This document shows positions 44,659-53,600 of a stretch of 64,000 nucleotides of DNA, one piece after another. The notes under the pieces were generated by a model. It searched no databases. It saw only the letters and a program-made list of their open reading frames with translations, and was not told the DNA's origin. This DNA is from Dethiosulfatarculus sandiegensis (lineage in GTDB: Bacteria; Desulfobacterota; Desulfarculia; Desulfarculales; Desulfarculaceae). The translations under genes and the position numbers were made by a program. Where the stretch lies: positions 186,001 to 250,000 of the forward strand of contig NZ_AZAC01000011.1 in the NCBI RefSeq assembly GCF_000931935.2, read 5' to 3'. Position 1 is the stretch's first letter. Each line of letters opens with the position of its first letter.

Positions 44659-46797
44659 ATGAACCCTGGCCATCCTTTTCCAGAGGCCGGTCAAGCAAGC
44701 CCCGACTTAGCCAAAGAGAACCAGAGCCTTAAAGAATCACTGGCCAAGGCTGAAGCGGAGCTTCAGCAGCTTAAGCAAAAGCTTGCCCAGAAAAACGCCA
44801 TGCTGGACGGTTTTTCCGAAGGCCTTCTGCTTATGGATGACAAATTCCTGGAGTGCAACGAAGCGGCCTGCCGAATCTGGAGTTGTGAGGAAAAAGACAT
44901 CATAGGCTACTTTGCCAGTGACTTCGCACCCGATTTTCAGCCGGACGGCACTCCCTCCTTTGAATCCGCTCAAGGAAAAGTCAAGCAGGCCCTGAGGGGT
45001 GATCGACAGCGTTTCGAATGGGTGGACACCAGGAAAGACGGAGTGATCATCAACACCGAAGTTGCCCTGAACCGGGTGAGGGTCCATGGGCACGACTATG
45101 TCCTGGCCACCTTCCGGGATATCACCGAGCGCAAGGCCCTGGAGGCTGAACGCGCCGACATGATGAAGTTCATGGAAAACCAGATCAGCGAACGCACGGC
45201 GGAGCTGGTGCGTTACAACCAGGCGCTGAGCCGGGAGATAAACCAGCGCATTGAAGTTGAAAAAGACCTGGAAAGGGCCTATCAGGAATTGAGCCAGATC
45301 TTTGAAACCTCGGGCGAAGGCCTGGTGGTGGTCGACGCGGATTACACCATCTCCAAGGCCAACAAGGCGTTTCTGGACCTTTCGGGCCGCAAGCCCGAAG
45401 ATGTAATGCGCCGCACCTGCCAAAACATGCTTCCCTGTAAACACTGTGGAAACGGGGACTGCATCATAGATGAAGCGCTCTCGGGCAAGGATTTTGTCAG
45501 CAAGGATATTGACTGCCTGCGCGCAGGCAAGGAAGAGGTCACCTGTATTGTGACCTGCGCGGCCATGCGCAACAGGCAGGGCGAGGCAAGCAGCGCCGTG
45601 GCCAATTTCCGTGATGTAACCGAACACCGGCGCTGGATCACCATGCTGGAAAATTCAGAAGAGCTGCACCGGGTAATCTTGGAGAACATCTCTGACGCGG
45701 TCTTTATTACAGACGATTACGGCGAGTTTTGCTTTATAAGCGCAAATGTGGAAAAAATCTTCGGCCTGACCGTGGAACAGGCCCAGGAATTGGGAAATAT
45801 AAAAAGACTTCTACCCCAGGTCCCGCTTCAGGACGAGCTGATGGATAAAAATGAAGAGATAAACAACCTGGAGATGATTATATCCTCGCTGGGCGCGGAA
45901 GACCGAACCCTGAATCTGCGTATTAAAAAAGTCAACATACAAGGCGGCACCCATCTGATTACCTGCCAGGATATCAGCGAAAAAAAACGCATGGAAGAAG
46001 AGGCCAAGAGGGAATATGAACAACTGGTCCAGGCAGGCAAGCTGGTCTCCTTGGGCATCCTGGTCTCCGGCGTGGCGCACGAAGTAAATAATCCCAACAA
46101 TTTCATATTATTAAATTCTTCTCTCTTGAGCAAGGTCTGGGAAGACACCAAGCCCATATTGGATGAATACTATGAAGAACAGGGAGATTTCTTGCTGGGC
46201 AATCTGGACTACGCCACGGTCAGGGAAAAACTGCCCAACCTTTTTAAGGGAATCAACCAGGGGGCCCACCGAATCAAACGCATTGTCACCGGTCTGAAAG
46301 ACTATGCCCGACAGGGTTCCAGGGGCATGAACGAGGTGCTCAGCATAAACCAGGTGGTCCAGGCGGCCCTGACGCTCTTGGCCAACCAAATCAAAAAAAC
46401 CACCAACGGATTTATCGTAAACTACGGCATGGGCATCCCCCACTTTTTGGGGAACTTCCAAAAAGTGGAACAGGTCATCATAAACGTGGTGCAAAACTCC
46501 CTGGACGCCCTGACCGACTCCGGTCAGTCCATTTGCGTGCAGACCAATTATGACAAGACCCAAAGACTCATAAGGGTAACGGTCAAAGACCAGGGCAAGG
46601 GTATTGATCCCAAGGACCTGCCTCATATACAAGACCCCTTTTTCACGACCAAAAGAACCTGCGGCGGCACCGGACTGGGGTTGGCCATATCGTCTCGGAT
46701 AATTGAGGAGCACCTTGGGTTCACGCGCATATCTTCCCGAAAGGGTTACGGGACCACAGTTGAAATCTGTTTCCCTGTGAGGAGCGAGGCGTCTTGA
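44659..46797 (+). CDS. Cytoplasmic PAS-PAS-PAS sensor histidine kinase
   Basis: A 712-residue kinase with no membrane helix. An N-terminal coiled coil (residues 15-48) is followed by PAS1 (about 50-165), a coiled linker, PAS2 (about 210-325) with the Cys-rich insertion CKHCGNGDC, PAS3 (about 333-445), a HisKA box with phospho-accepting His near 474 in SGVAHEVNNPNNF, and the ATPase domain (NVVQNSLDAL, DQGKGIDP, GGTGLGLAIS). The Cys cluster could bind an iron or FeS cofactor and sense redox state. The stop overlaps the response regulator start, so the two form a two-component pair. Confidence 0.94.
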   Translation: MNPGHPFPEAGQASPDLAKENQSLKESLAKAEAELQQLKQKLAQKNAMLDGFSEGLLLMDDKFLECNEAACRIWSCEEKDIIGYFASDFAPDFQPDGTPSFESAQGKVKQALRGDRQRFEWVDTRKDGVIINTEVALNRVRVHGHDYVLATFRDITERKALEAERADMMKFMENQISERTAELVRYNQALSREINQRIEVEKDLERAYQELSQIFETSGEGLVVVDADYTISKANKAFLDLSGRKPEDVMRRTCQNMLPCKHCGNGDCIIDEALSGKDFVSKDIDCLRAGKEEVTCIVTCAAMRNRQGEASSAVANFRDVTEHRRWITMLENSEELHRVILENISDAVFITDDYGEFCFISANVEKIFGLTVEQAQELGNIKRLLPQVPLQDELMDKNEEINNLEMIISSLGAEDRTLNLRIKKVNIQGGTHLITCQDISEKKRMEEEAKREYEQLVQAGKLVSLGILVSGVAHEVNNPNNFILLNSSLLSKVWEDTKPILDEYYEEQGDFLLGNLDYATVREKLPNLFKGINQGAHRIKRIVTGLKDYARQGSRGMNEVLSINQVVQAALTLLANQIKKTTNGFIVNYGMGIPHFLGNFQKVEQVIINVVQNSLDALTDSGQSICVQTNYDKTQRLIRVTVKDQGKGIDPKDLPHIQDPFFTTKRTCGGTGLGLAISSRIIEEHLGFTRISSRKGYGTTVEICFPVRSEAS

Positions 46798-48224
46798 GTG
46801 GATACAAAAAAAACTTGGATCCCGGCAGTGTCATATTGGTGGTGGATGACGAGACTTCGTCTTTGGACAGTTTTGAGCTGGCCCTGCGCTCCTTTGGCCT
46901 GAAGCAGATCATCCTCTGTACAAACGGAAAGCAGGCCAGAGAGTTGCTCACCACGAGACCGGTGGATGCCGTGCTGTTGGATCTGGTAATGCCGGGAACA
47001 TCCGGCGAAGACCTGCTGGCCTGGGCCGGGGACGAATTTCCCAAGCTGCCTATCATTGTGGTCACAGGCATTGACACCGTGGAATCGGCGGTCAACTGTA
47101 TCAAGGCGGGGGCCTTTGACTACCTGGTAAAACCCATCGAGGAAAATCAGCTTCACGTCTCCCTGGGCCGTGCCCTGGAATTAAGCAGCCTGAGGCAGGA
47201 AAACCTGAAGCTGAAAAGTTGTTTCATGCGTGAAGACCTGGAGCATCCCGAAGCTTTTCAGGATTTTTTGACCAACAGTAAAAGCCTTTTCAAAGTTTTC
47301 AGGTATCTGGAGGCTGTTGCCTTTTCCAATCATCCCATATTGGTTACCGGGGAAACCGGAGTGGGCAAGGAACTGGTTGCCAAGGCCATTCACAAATTAA
47401 CCAATCCCAAGGCCCCCTTTGCGGCGGTAAACCTGGCCGGACTGGATGAACATTTATTTTCCGACACCTTGTGTGGCCACAAAAAAGGGGCCTTTACCGG
47501 GGCGGCCACTTCACGCCAAGGGCTTATTGAAAAAGCCGGACAAGGGATATTGTTTTTAGATGAAATAGGCGATCTAAGCCCTGCCATGCAGATAAAACTC
47601 TTAAGAATGCTGCAGGAAAGGGAATATATGCCCCTGGGAAGCGATGTGGCCAAGCCCATGGAGGCCATGATAATTACCGCGACTCACCGAAACCTGGAGG
47701 AGCTCAAAGACCAGGGTAAATTCAGAGAAGACCTGTTTTACAGGTTGTCCACCTATCATGTTCACATCCCGCCGTTACGCCAGAGGCCTGAAGACCTGGT
47801 GCTTCTAACCGAACATTTTATAGAAAAAGCAGCCTACAGCTTAAACCGACCAGCGCCTCGACTGGACAGCAAGCTTAAAAGCCTGTTGGCAAGTTACAGC
47901 TTTCCCGGAAATGTCAGGGAATTGAAGGCCCTGATCCACAATGCCATGGCCAAAACCAAGGCCGGACAGTCTCCTTTTGGGTCGCTTAAAAAAAGAATAG
48001 CCGCTCAAGAACACGAGCAGCAGGGGAGGCCGGGGTTTACCAGCCGCCCGGCCCAGACCGTGCTCCTGCCCGATCCTTTGCCCACTTTGGAAGAAATGAA
48101 CACGATTTTAGTGCAGGAAGCCATGAACCGTTGTCAGGGCAAACAGGTTGCGGCGGCCAGAATGCTGGGCATAAGCCAGCCGGCTTTAAGCAAAAGGCTG
48201 AAAAAAATGTCCACAGACCTATAA
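46794..48224 (+). CDS. Sigma-54-dependent response regulator (REC-AAA+-Fis)
   Basis: A 476-residue NtrC-type activator. Receiver domain with phospho-acceptor Asp63 (AVLLDLVMPG); AAA+ domain with Walker A GETGVGKE and the sigma-54 contact loop GAFTGA at about residues 232-237; C-terminal Fis-type helix-turn-helix (GKQVAAARMLGISQPALSKRLK). The start is TTG at 46794, overlapping the kinase stop as TTGA, with AGGAG 9 nt upstream. It should activate sigma-54 promoters in response to the PAS kinase; the Mo-hydroxylase operon upstream is a possible target. Confidence 0.94.
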   Translation: MSGYKKNLDPGSVILVVDDETSSLDSFELALRSFGLKQIILCTNGKQARELLTTRPVDAVLLDLVMPGTSGEDLLAWAGDEFPKLPIIVVTGIDTVESAVNCIKAGAFDYLVKPIEENQLHVSLGRALELSSLRQENLKLKSCFMREDLEHPEAFQDFLTNSKSLFKVFRYLEAVAFSNHPILVTGETGVGKELVAKAIHKLTNPKAPFAAVNLAGLDEHLFSDTLCGHKKGAFTGAATSRQGLIEKAGQGILFLDEIGDLSPAMQIKLLRMLQEREYMPLGSDVAKPMEAMIITATHRNLEELKDQGKFREDLFYRLSTYHVHIPPLRQRPEDLVLLTEHFIEKAAYSLNRPAPRLDSKLKSLLASYSFPGNVRELKALIHNAMAKTKAGQSPFGSLKKRIAAQEHEQQGRPGFTSRPAQTVLLPDPLPTLEEMNTILVQEAMNRCQGKQVAAARMLGISQPALSKRLKKMSTDL

Positions 48225-48228
48225 AACA

Positions 48229-48264
48229 CATCAACCAGGCAGCCCAAAGGCTGCCTGGTTGATG
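48229..48264. terminator. Perfect 16-bp hairpin between convergent genes
   Basis: CATCAACCAGGCAGCC (48229-48244) pairs with GGCTGCCTGGTTGATG (48249-48264) around a CAAA loop, 5 nt after the response regulator stop. It can end transcripts from both sides, though T-tracts are short. Confidence 0.85.
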
Positions 48265-48319
48265 AATTGAAAATTATTTCAAGTAGATCAGTACTTAGCA
48301 ATCGGCTGATTCATCAAGT

Positions 48320-49432
48320 TCAGTCCTCGGGCTTGAACTTTTTGATAAACTTCCTGTCTATATAATCCTTAAGCCAAAAGGCCATGCGCCCATCAATGAC
48401 AAACCCTTTTTTGTGCAGTATTCCCCTGCCCTGCCCCAGGTTGAAGATCAAAAGATAGTCTCCGCCCGGATTAAACGGCATTAACTTTTCCCCGGTAAAG
48501 GCCGCCCTCACATTATGCAAAAGCACCGGGTTCTGTCGCACTGCATAGACTCCCACCTTATCAAGAGGCTGAGCTTCAAACCAGATGCAGTCACCTCCTC
48601 CGAAAATCTCCGGGTATTCAGGGTTCTGCAAAAAACGGTTCACCAAAAGCCCGCCGTCTTTGCCCGTGCTGAGGCCGGAAGGAGCGAACAAAGGCCTGGG
48701 CCTCACCCCCAGAGCAGTGAAAATGATCTCTTCTTCATAGGTGTTATTGTCTGCCATGGTCACTCTGTGAGGCCCGACCTTTTGGGCATATTGCCCCTCA
48801 ATAATCTCTATGCCCCTTTGGCTCAAAATCTGACGGGCCCTTTTTTGCACCCCTTGCGGAAGCTTATGTAAAAACTTTCTGCCCCCGTAGATACGGACAC
48901 GGGCTCCTTTGCCCGATTTTTCCAAACCGGCGGCCCAGGCATTGCCCGCCACCTCCAAGGCCCCGGGGCCACCGCCGACCACGCCGACCCGAACTTCACC
49001 CTTGGCGGCCAGTTCAAGCAATCTTTGCCTGCCCTGCCAAAGATTCTCTATGGGTTTTACGCTAAAAACATCCTCCGCCCCTTTTTCCACAATATCATCC
49101 GGCACTTCACTGCCCGTGTTAAAAGAGGCCACATCATATTTAACTGTTTTTCCGGACTTGAGAAATATGAGTTTTTCTTTAGGGTCCAAACCGGTTACAT
49201 AGTCTTCGATAAAGGTTGCCCCGGTTCTCTCAACCATGGAGCGAACCGGAAAACTTATAGATTCCGGGTTGTAGGCTCCCCCCAACATACCCGGGCCCAT
49301 GCCCGAGTAATAATGCAGTGCGGCCGGACCGATCACGGTTATCATAAGCCCATGGCGCACGAGTTCAGGCATCTGATCCAGAATCATCACATGGGCGTGG
49401 CCGGCTCCAGCCAGAACCAGTCGTTTTGTCAT
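48320..49432 (-). CDS. FAD-dependent pyridine nucleotide-disulfide oxidoreductase, SelD-associated type
   Basis: A 370-residue NDH-2/SQR-like flavoprotein. RLVLAGAGHAHVMILDQ and YYSGMGPGMLGGAY match the family that in many bacteria is fused N-terminally to selenophosphate synthase SelD; VGVVGGGPGALEVA is the NAD(P)H-binding motif and EIFGGGDC closes the FAD site. This protein is the stand-alone form, with no SelD domain here. A role in selenium or sulfur metabolism is plausible given the selenoprotein gene 16 kb away and the rhodanese gene directly upstream on the same strand (11 nt gap). Confidence 0.82.
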   Translation of the reverse strand: MTKRLVLAGAGHAHVMILDQMPELVRHGLMITVIGPAALHYYSGMGPGMLGGAYNPESISFPVRSMVERTGATFIEDYVTGLDPKEKLIFLKSGKTVKYDVASFNTGSEVPDDIVEKGAEDVFSVKPIENLWQGRQRLLELAAKGEVRVGVVGGGPGALEVAGNAWAAGLEKSGKGARVRIYGGRKFLHKLPQGVQKRARQILSQRGIEIIEGQYAQKVGPHRVTMADNNTYEEEIIFTALGVRPRPLFAPSGLSTGKDGGLLVNRFLQNPEYPEIFGGGDCIWFEAQPLDKVGVYAVRQNPVLLHNVRAAFTGEKLMPFNPGGDYLLIFNLGQGRGILHKKGFVIDGRMAFWLKDYIDRKFIKKFKPED

Positions 49433-49443
49433 GACAGCCTCCC

Positions 49444-50250
49444 TTAGACCAGGGCCTCCATTAGATTGGCCAATTGATCAATGTGATTCTTTTCCTCCTT
49501 GGCCATACCCAGGAAAAAATCCTTAAGCCCCTGGTCGTCACGGTCCGCGGCCCTGGCATATAAATCCATGGCCTGGGCCTCCACAAACATCGCAAAGTTC
49601 AAGGCATCTTCCACAGACTCCCCCTCAAGTCCCAAAGCCTCCATATACTCGCTTGTGGTCATTCCCCCTTCCAGGGCCCTGGACGCATCTGCCGCGCCTG
49701 TATCCCGGCCAAGTTCAGCCAGGCGTTTTTGCAGTATGGCCTCATGGGCCTTTTCAAAGCCGGCCAACTTTTTGAAGACCGCCTTGGCCTCCTTGTCTGA
49801 GACTGATTCTGTTTTCTCCTGGTAAAATTCCCTTAACGCAGTCTCCATTCCCAAGGCTATTTCAAGGGCCTCTGCCAGAACAGCCGCACCTTCAAAAAAC
49901 TCCAGGCCCTTTTCATAATCCCCAAAACCGGTCCACCCGTTCCAGGCCTTGAACCCACCGCTCAAGTTATAGATATTGGCAAACCCCTTGCCCGAAAGCA
50001 TCTGAGCGGCCACCCGGCTGCGGCCTCCAATGGCGCAGTAAACCAAATAGGGCTCCTCGGGCCTCAACTCATCCAACCTGTCGTTCAGCTCACCGATGGG
50101 AATAAGCTTGGCCCCTGAGATATGCCCTCTTTCATACTCCTTGGGCTGACGCACATCCAAAACGCGGATCTTATCGTCTTTCTGTAAAAGCTCTTTAGCT
50201 TTTTCGGCGGTCACACTCTTGACCGGAGTGAGAAACTGACGCCACTTCAT
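49444..50250 (-). CDS. Rhodanese-rubrerythrin-like fusion protein
   Basis: A 268-residue two-domain protein. Residues 1-105 are a rhodanese domain (VLDVRQPKEYERGHISGAKLIP) with active-site Cys72 in VYCAIGGRS. Residues 120-268 are a four-helix ferritin-like domain with Glu/His metal ligands (LEIALGMETALREFY, FEKAHEAILQ, FVEAQAMDLYARAAD, KEEKNHIDQL) as in rubrerythrin without the rubredoxin tail. It suggests sulfane-sulfur handling tied to a di-iron peroxidase or sensing function. The gene precedes the flavoprotein gene by 11 nt and both probably form one operon. Confidence 0.88.
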   Translation of the reverse strand: MKWRQFLTPVKSVTAEKAKELLQKDDKIRVLDVRQPKEYERGHISGAKLIPIGELNDRLDELRPEEPYLVYCAIGGRSRVAAQMLSGKGFANIYNLSGGFKAWNGWTGFGDYEKGLEFFEGAAVLAEALEIALGMETALREFYQEKTESVSDKEAKAVFKKLAGFEKAHEAILQKRLAELGRDTGAADASRALEGGMTTSEYMEALGLEGESVEDALNFAMFVEAQAMDLYARAADRDDQGLKDFFLGMAKEEKNHIDQLANLMEALV

Positions 50251-50309
50251 ATTTTCCCTCCTGTTACAGCCAAGAAAAAAATGCGTTTGCTATTCAAGCG
50301 AGAACGAAA

Positions 50310-50678
50310 TCAACGCTCAAGCCTGCCGTGACGGACCACCGAATCACCGTACATCAACCTGGAACCACTCGGCGGGGCCTTGGGCTTGGGCCCTCCGGCC
50401 ACCACCCCGCTCATGACCTTTTTAATGTCTTTTATGCCTGCGCCTGAAAAAATGCCGCCACCAGCCTTGGCCACGGCCTGAAGCTGGGCCTTGGCCCTGG
50501 GATTTCTATCCACTTCATATCCCACCACATCCAACCTGATATCCACCTGGCGCTCCACCGGAGGCTTGCCCTTGACCATCTGATCCAGAGCCGCCACAGA
50601 GGGGTCCATGGCCCATCCGGTCAAGGCCGGGAAAAGGACCAACACAAATGCGGCTGTTATTTTCATTGTAACTCTCAT
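50310..50678 (-). CDS. Small secreted protein resembling the C-terminal half of a VWA domain
   Basis: A 122-residue protein with its own signal peptide (residues 1-23, FPALTGWA). The segment VDIRLDVVGYEVDRN, then AKAQLQAVAKAGGGIFSGA and IKDIKKVMSGVV match the fifth strand, last helix and final elements of a von Willebrand A domain. Exactly those elements are absent from the truncated VWA domain ending the protein encoded directly upstream. AGGAGG lies 6 nt before the ATG, which overlaps the upstream stop as ATGA, so translation is coupled. I infer the two proteins meet in the periplasm and complete one fold. Confidence 0.72.
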   Translation of the reverse strand: MRVTMKITAAFVLVLFPALTGWAMDPSVAALDQMVKGKPPVERQVDIRLDVVGYEVDRNPRAKAQLQAVAKAGGGIFSGAGIKDIKKVMSGVVAGGPKPKAPPSGSRLMYGDSVVRHGRLER

Positions 50679-53600
50679 GGTCTGCCTCCTCCGGCAGGGG
50701 TCACCTGCCGCACTCTGCGGAAGATGCTCTTGGCTGCCTCCACAGGTTTGCCCCGACAGGACTCGCCGCCATCACTCAAGAGAATGATCCGCCCGGTCTG
50801 TCCCCTGCCGCTGCTGCGCAGATAACCGGCAGCCTTGGACATGGAGCGCGCAATGGGGGTGCCTCCCGAGGCCCCGAAATCAAGCCTTGAGGTGATATCC
50901 GCGGGGTTGGTGGTAAAAGGCTGCCTGAGCTGAATGGAACCGCAACTGAAAAACACAATCAAGGCCCATTCCTCGTCCGCCTGCCCGGGCGCATAGGAAC
51001 TCAAGGCCGCCCTTACCGCTGCCTTGGCGCTGGTCAGCTTGGAGCCGCGCATGGAGCCCGAGGCATCCACCACAAACACGGTGGAGCGGGCAATCAAGTT
51101 CGGCGGCAAGGTCACGCTCTTGGAAACAGGATCGTATTTCTGGTTGGTCTTGCCCGGCCCGCTCTGGTCTCCGGCATAATTCACGGTTATGGTGTGCTGT
51201 TTATTAGGTTCCTCCACCCAACCCTTGCCGTACTGGCCGCCCTGGGTCGGCACTTTCGCGGTCAGAACTCCGGGGGTGTCGCCAAAGGAACCGCCAGTAG
51301 CCTTAAACTCAAGTTCAGAGGGGCTTATGGGCCTTCCCCCCTCGCCGGTCAGGGAAACATCAAGCCTCCAAAGGCCCTTTTGCTGATCAATAAGCACCGG
51401 CTGCACTGTTAAATCAGGAGTCATCAATACCTGGGGAGGCAGATCCAGTTCCGCCTTGCTGGGTGAGTATTCCTTATCCGGCAGGGCCGGATCTTCTACG
51501 TCTCCCAGGTATTGGAACACGGCCTTGCCCTTGGCGTTTCTGTCCACTGGAGCTTTCCATTGCAAAGTCAGGCCCGGTGCACTCCATTTGACAGTGCCGC
51601 CCTTGGCCCCTATGCCGCCGCCGGAAAGGGTGCCCAGGTTGCTGGTCACAGTCATGCCGCCTTTACTCACCGGCTTGCCGTCTTCTTCAATCACCTGAAT
51701 GGTAATTGCAAACTCCTTGCCTCCGGAAGACGCGGGCTTGGAGGCCTTGACCAGAACCTTGGTTGCCTTGGTCAGGGCAGGCAGCTTGATAGTGGCCTGG
51801 CTCGGTTCATAGCGCTTATCCGGCAGGGCCGGATCAGATTCATCGCCGGTATATGAGACCTTGATCTCAACCTGGCCCTGCAGATTGGCCGGGGGAGACC
51901 AACTCACCTGGGCCTTGCCGTCGGTTAAGCTCAACTTCTCCTGGGAAAGGGCGCCGCCGCCTGCGGTGAGCGTTACGCCACCGGCCTCCACCGAAGTGCC
52001 GGCCTTGGTCGTCACCTCTATCATAAGGCCCCAATCGCCTTGTCCTTGGGCAGGGGGTTTGGGGGTGAGCTTTATCTTGGTCGGCAGCTTGCCGAGCTTA
52101 AAGGTGAACTTGTTCTTGTGCAGGGTTGCCGTGCCCGCGGCATTGGTCACATCAAGCGCTATGTCAAAGCTTTCACCATTGAAATCCTTGGGAATGCTTA
52201 CAGCGCCCTTCTCCTGCCAATCCGCCCCGGCGGCCAGATTCTGACCGGTCCACAGATTCGGAATAACGCTTACCTGGGTGTAGCGCAGGCCCACACCGAG
52301 TCCTTGTTGAGGCTGGGTGGTCTTGTTAGTGATCTTGAGTTTGAACCCCAGTTTGGCGCCCGGTGCTATCTCTTCGGGCTTGGCCGGTGTGTCGCCCGCT
52401 CCCAAAAGAACCAGGCTGGAGACAAAGTCGCTCTTCACCTCCACCGGGAGTTTATGCACAGCCTGCCACTTGCGACCGGTGGCCGCGTCATGGGCCTTGA
52501 TGGTGAGAGGCATTACACTGTCAAGGTAATCAGGCGGTACATCCACTTCAAAACGCACCTGCACGGGCTGGTCGGTGGGCATGGGGCTGCCGCCCGCCTG
52601 GGACTGGGGCTTTATTATGGTCAGGCCGGGATGCCTGGGCCCGGTGAGGTTAAAGTAAACCTCCTCCACCTTGGGCCCCTTATTGACCACGGTAAAGGTG
52701 AGGTAGCCGTATTCGCCTGTCCCGAGTTTATTATTGCCGTTGTTTCGGTTCAGCAATGACCCGCTTTTGGGATCTTCCACGGTCACGCCCTTTAGTTCAA
52801 ATTCAAGAGCCGCCAATTCCAGGAGCAAAGGAAGCTTGAATATCTTGCCCCGGCTCTGCCCCTTGGGTATCACCTCGGCCTTGATAAAGACCGTGACCTC
52901 CTTTTTAAACCCGCTTCCCACCGTGGCGGGCAGTGAAAACTCCTCCGAAGCCCCCGGGGCCAGAACAGTGCCGCTCAGCTTGTCCTGACCCAAGGTCAGG
53001 TAGGAAGAATCGCAAGACAGGGCCAGGTCATATTCCGGGCCTTTGTCCTGGTCGGAACGATTTGTGACCTTGAGCTTCAGTTTGACCGACTCACCGGGAT
53101 TGGGTTTGTTATCCCCGTTATTGGGAGAATCCTGAGCCTTGGGGTCATCCACCTTGGAATCAAGGGTGACCTCAAGCATCAGGGAAGGACTCACCTCCAC
53201 TGTGAGGTCCAGGGGCTTTTTAAGGGCCTCGCCCGCCAGGGTGACAGACAAGGGCAGGGTCACCGCCTCTGTCCGCGCCCCCACATCACCGGCCTTGAAC
53301 TCAAGACTGGAAGTGGTTTTTTCCTTGCCCGATTCAAGCAGCCCCTGCTTCCAGGATTTTTCCCCGGTGGGCTTTAGCCTTTCGTCATCTGTGGGCGCTG
53401 TGAGCATGAGGTCTTTTAAGGGCCAGGCCTCATAGTTTATGAGCTTAAGGGCTATTTTTACTTTTTCCCCTGAGTTGGCCTTGCCGTTCTCAGGTGACCC
53501 GCCCTTATCGTCCAGAACGTGGCCCTTAAGTTCTAGGGCCAGTTCATAGTCAAACTTGCCTGTTAAGATGTGTTCCACCTTAATGGCATCGGTAACCGTT

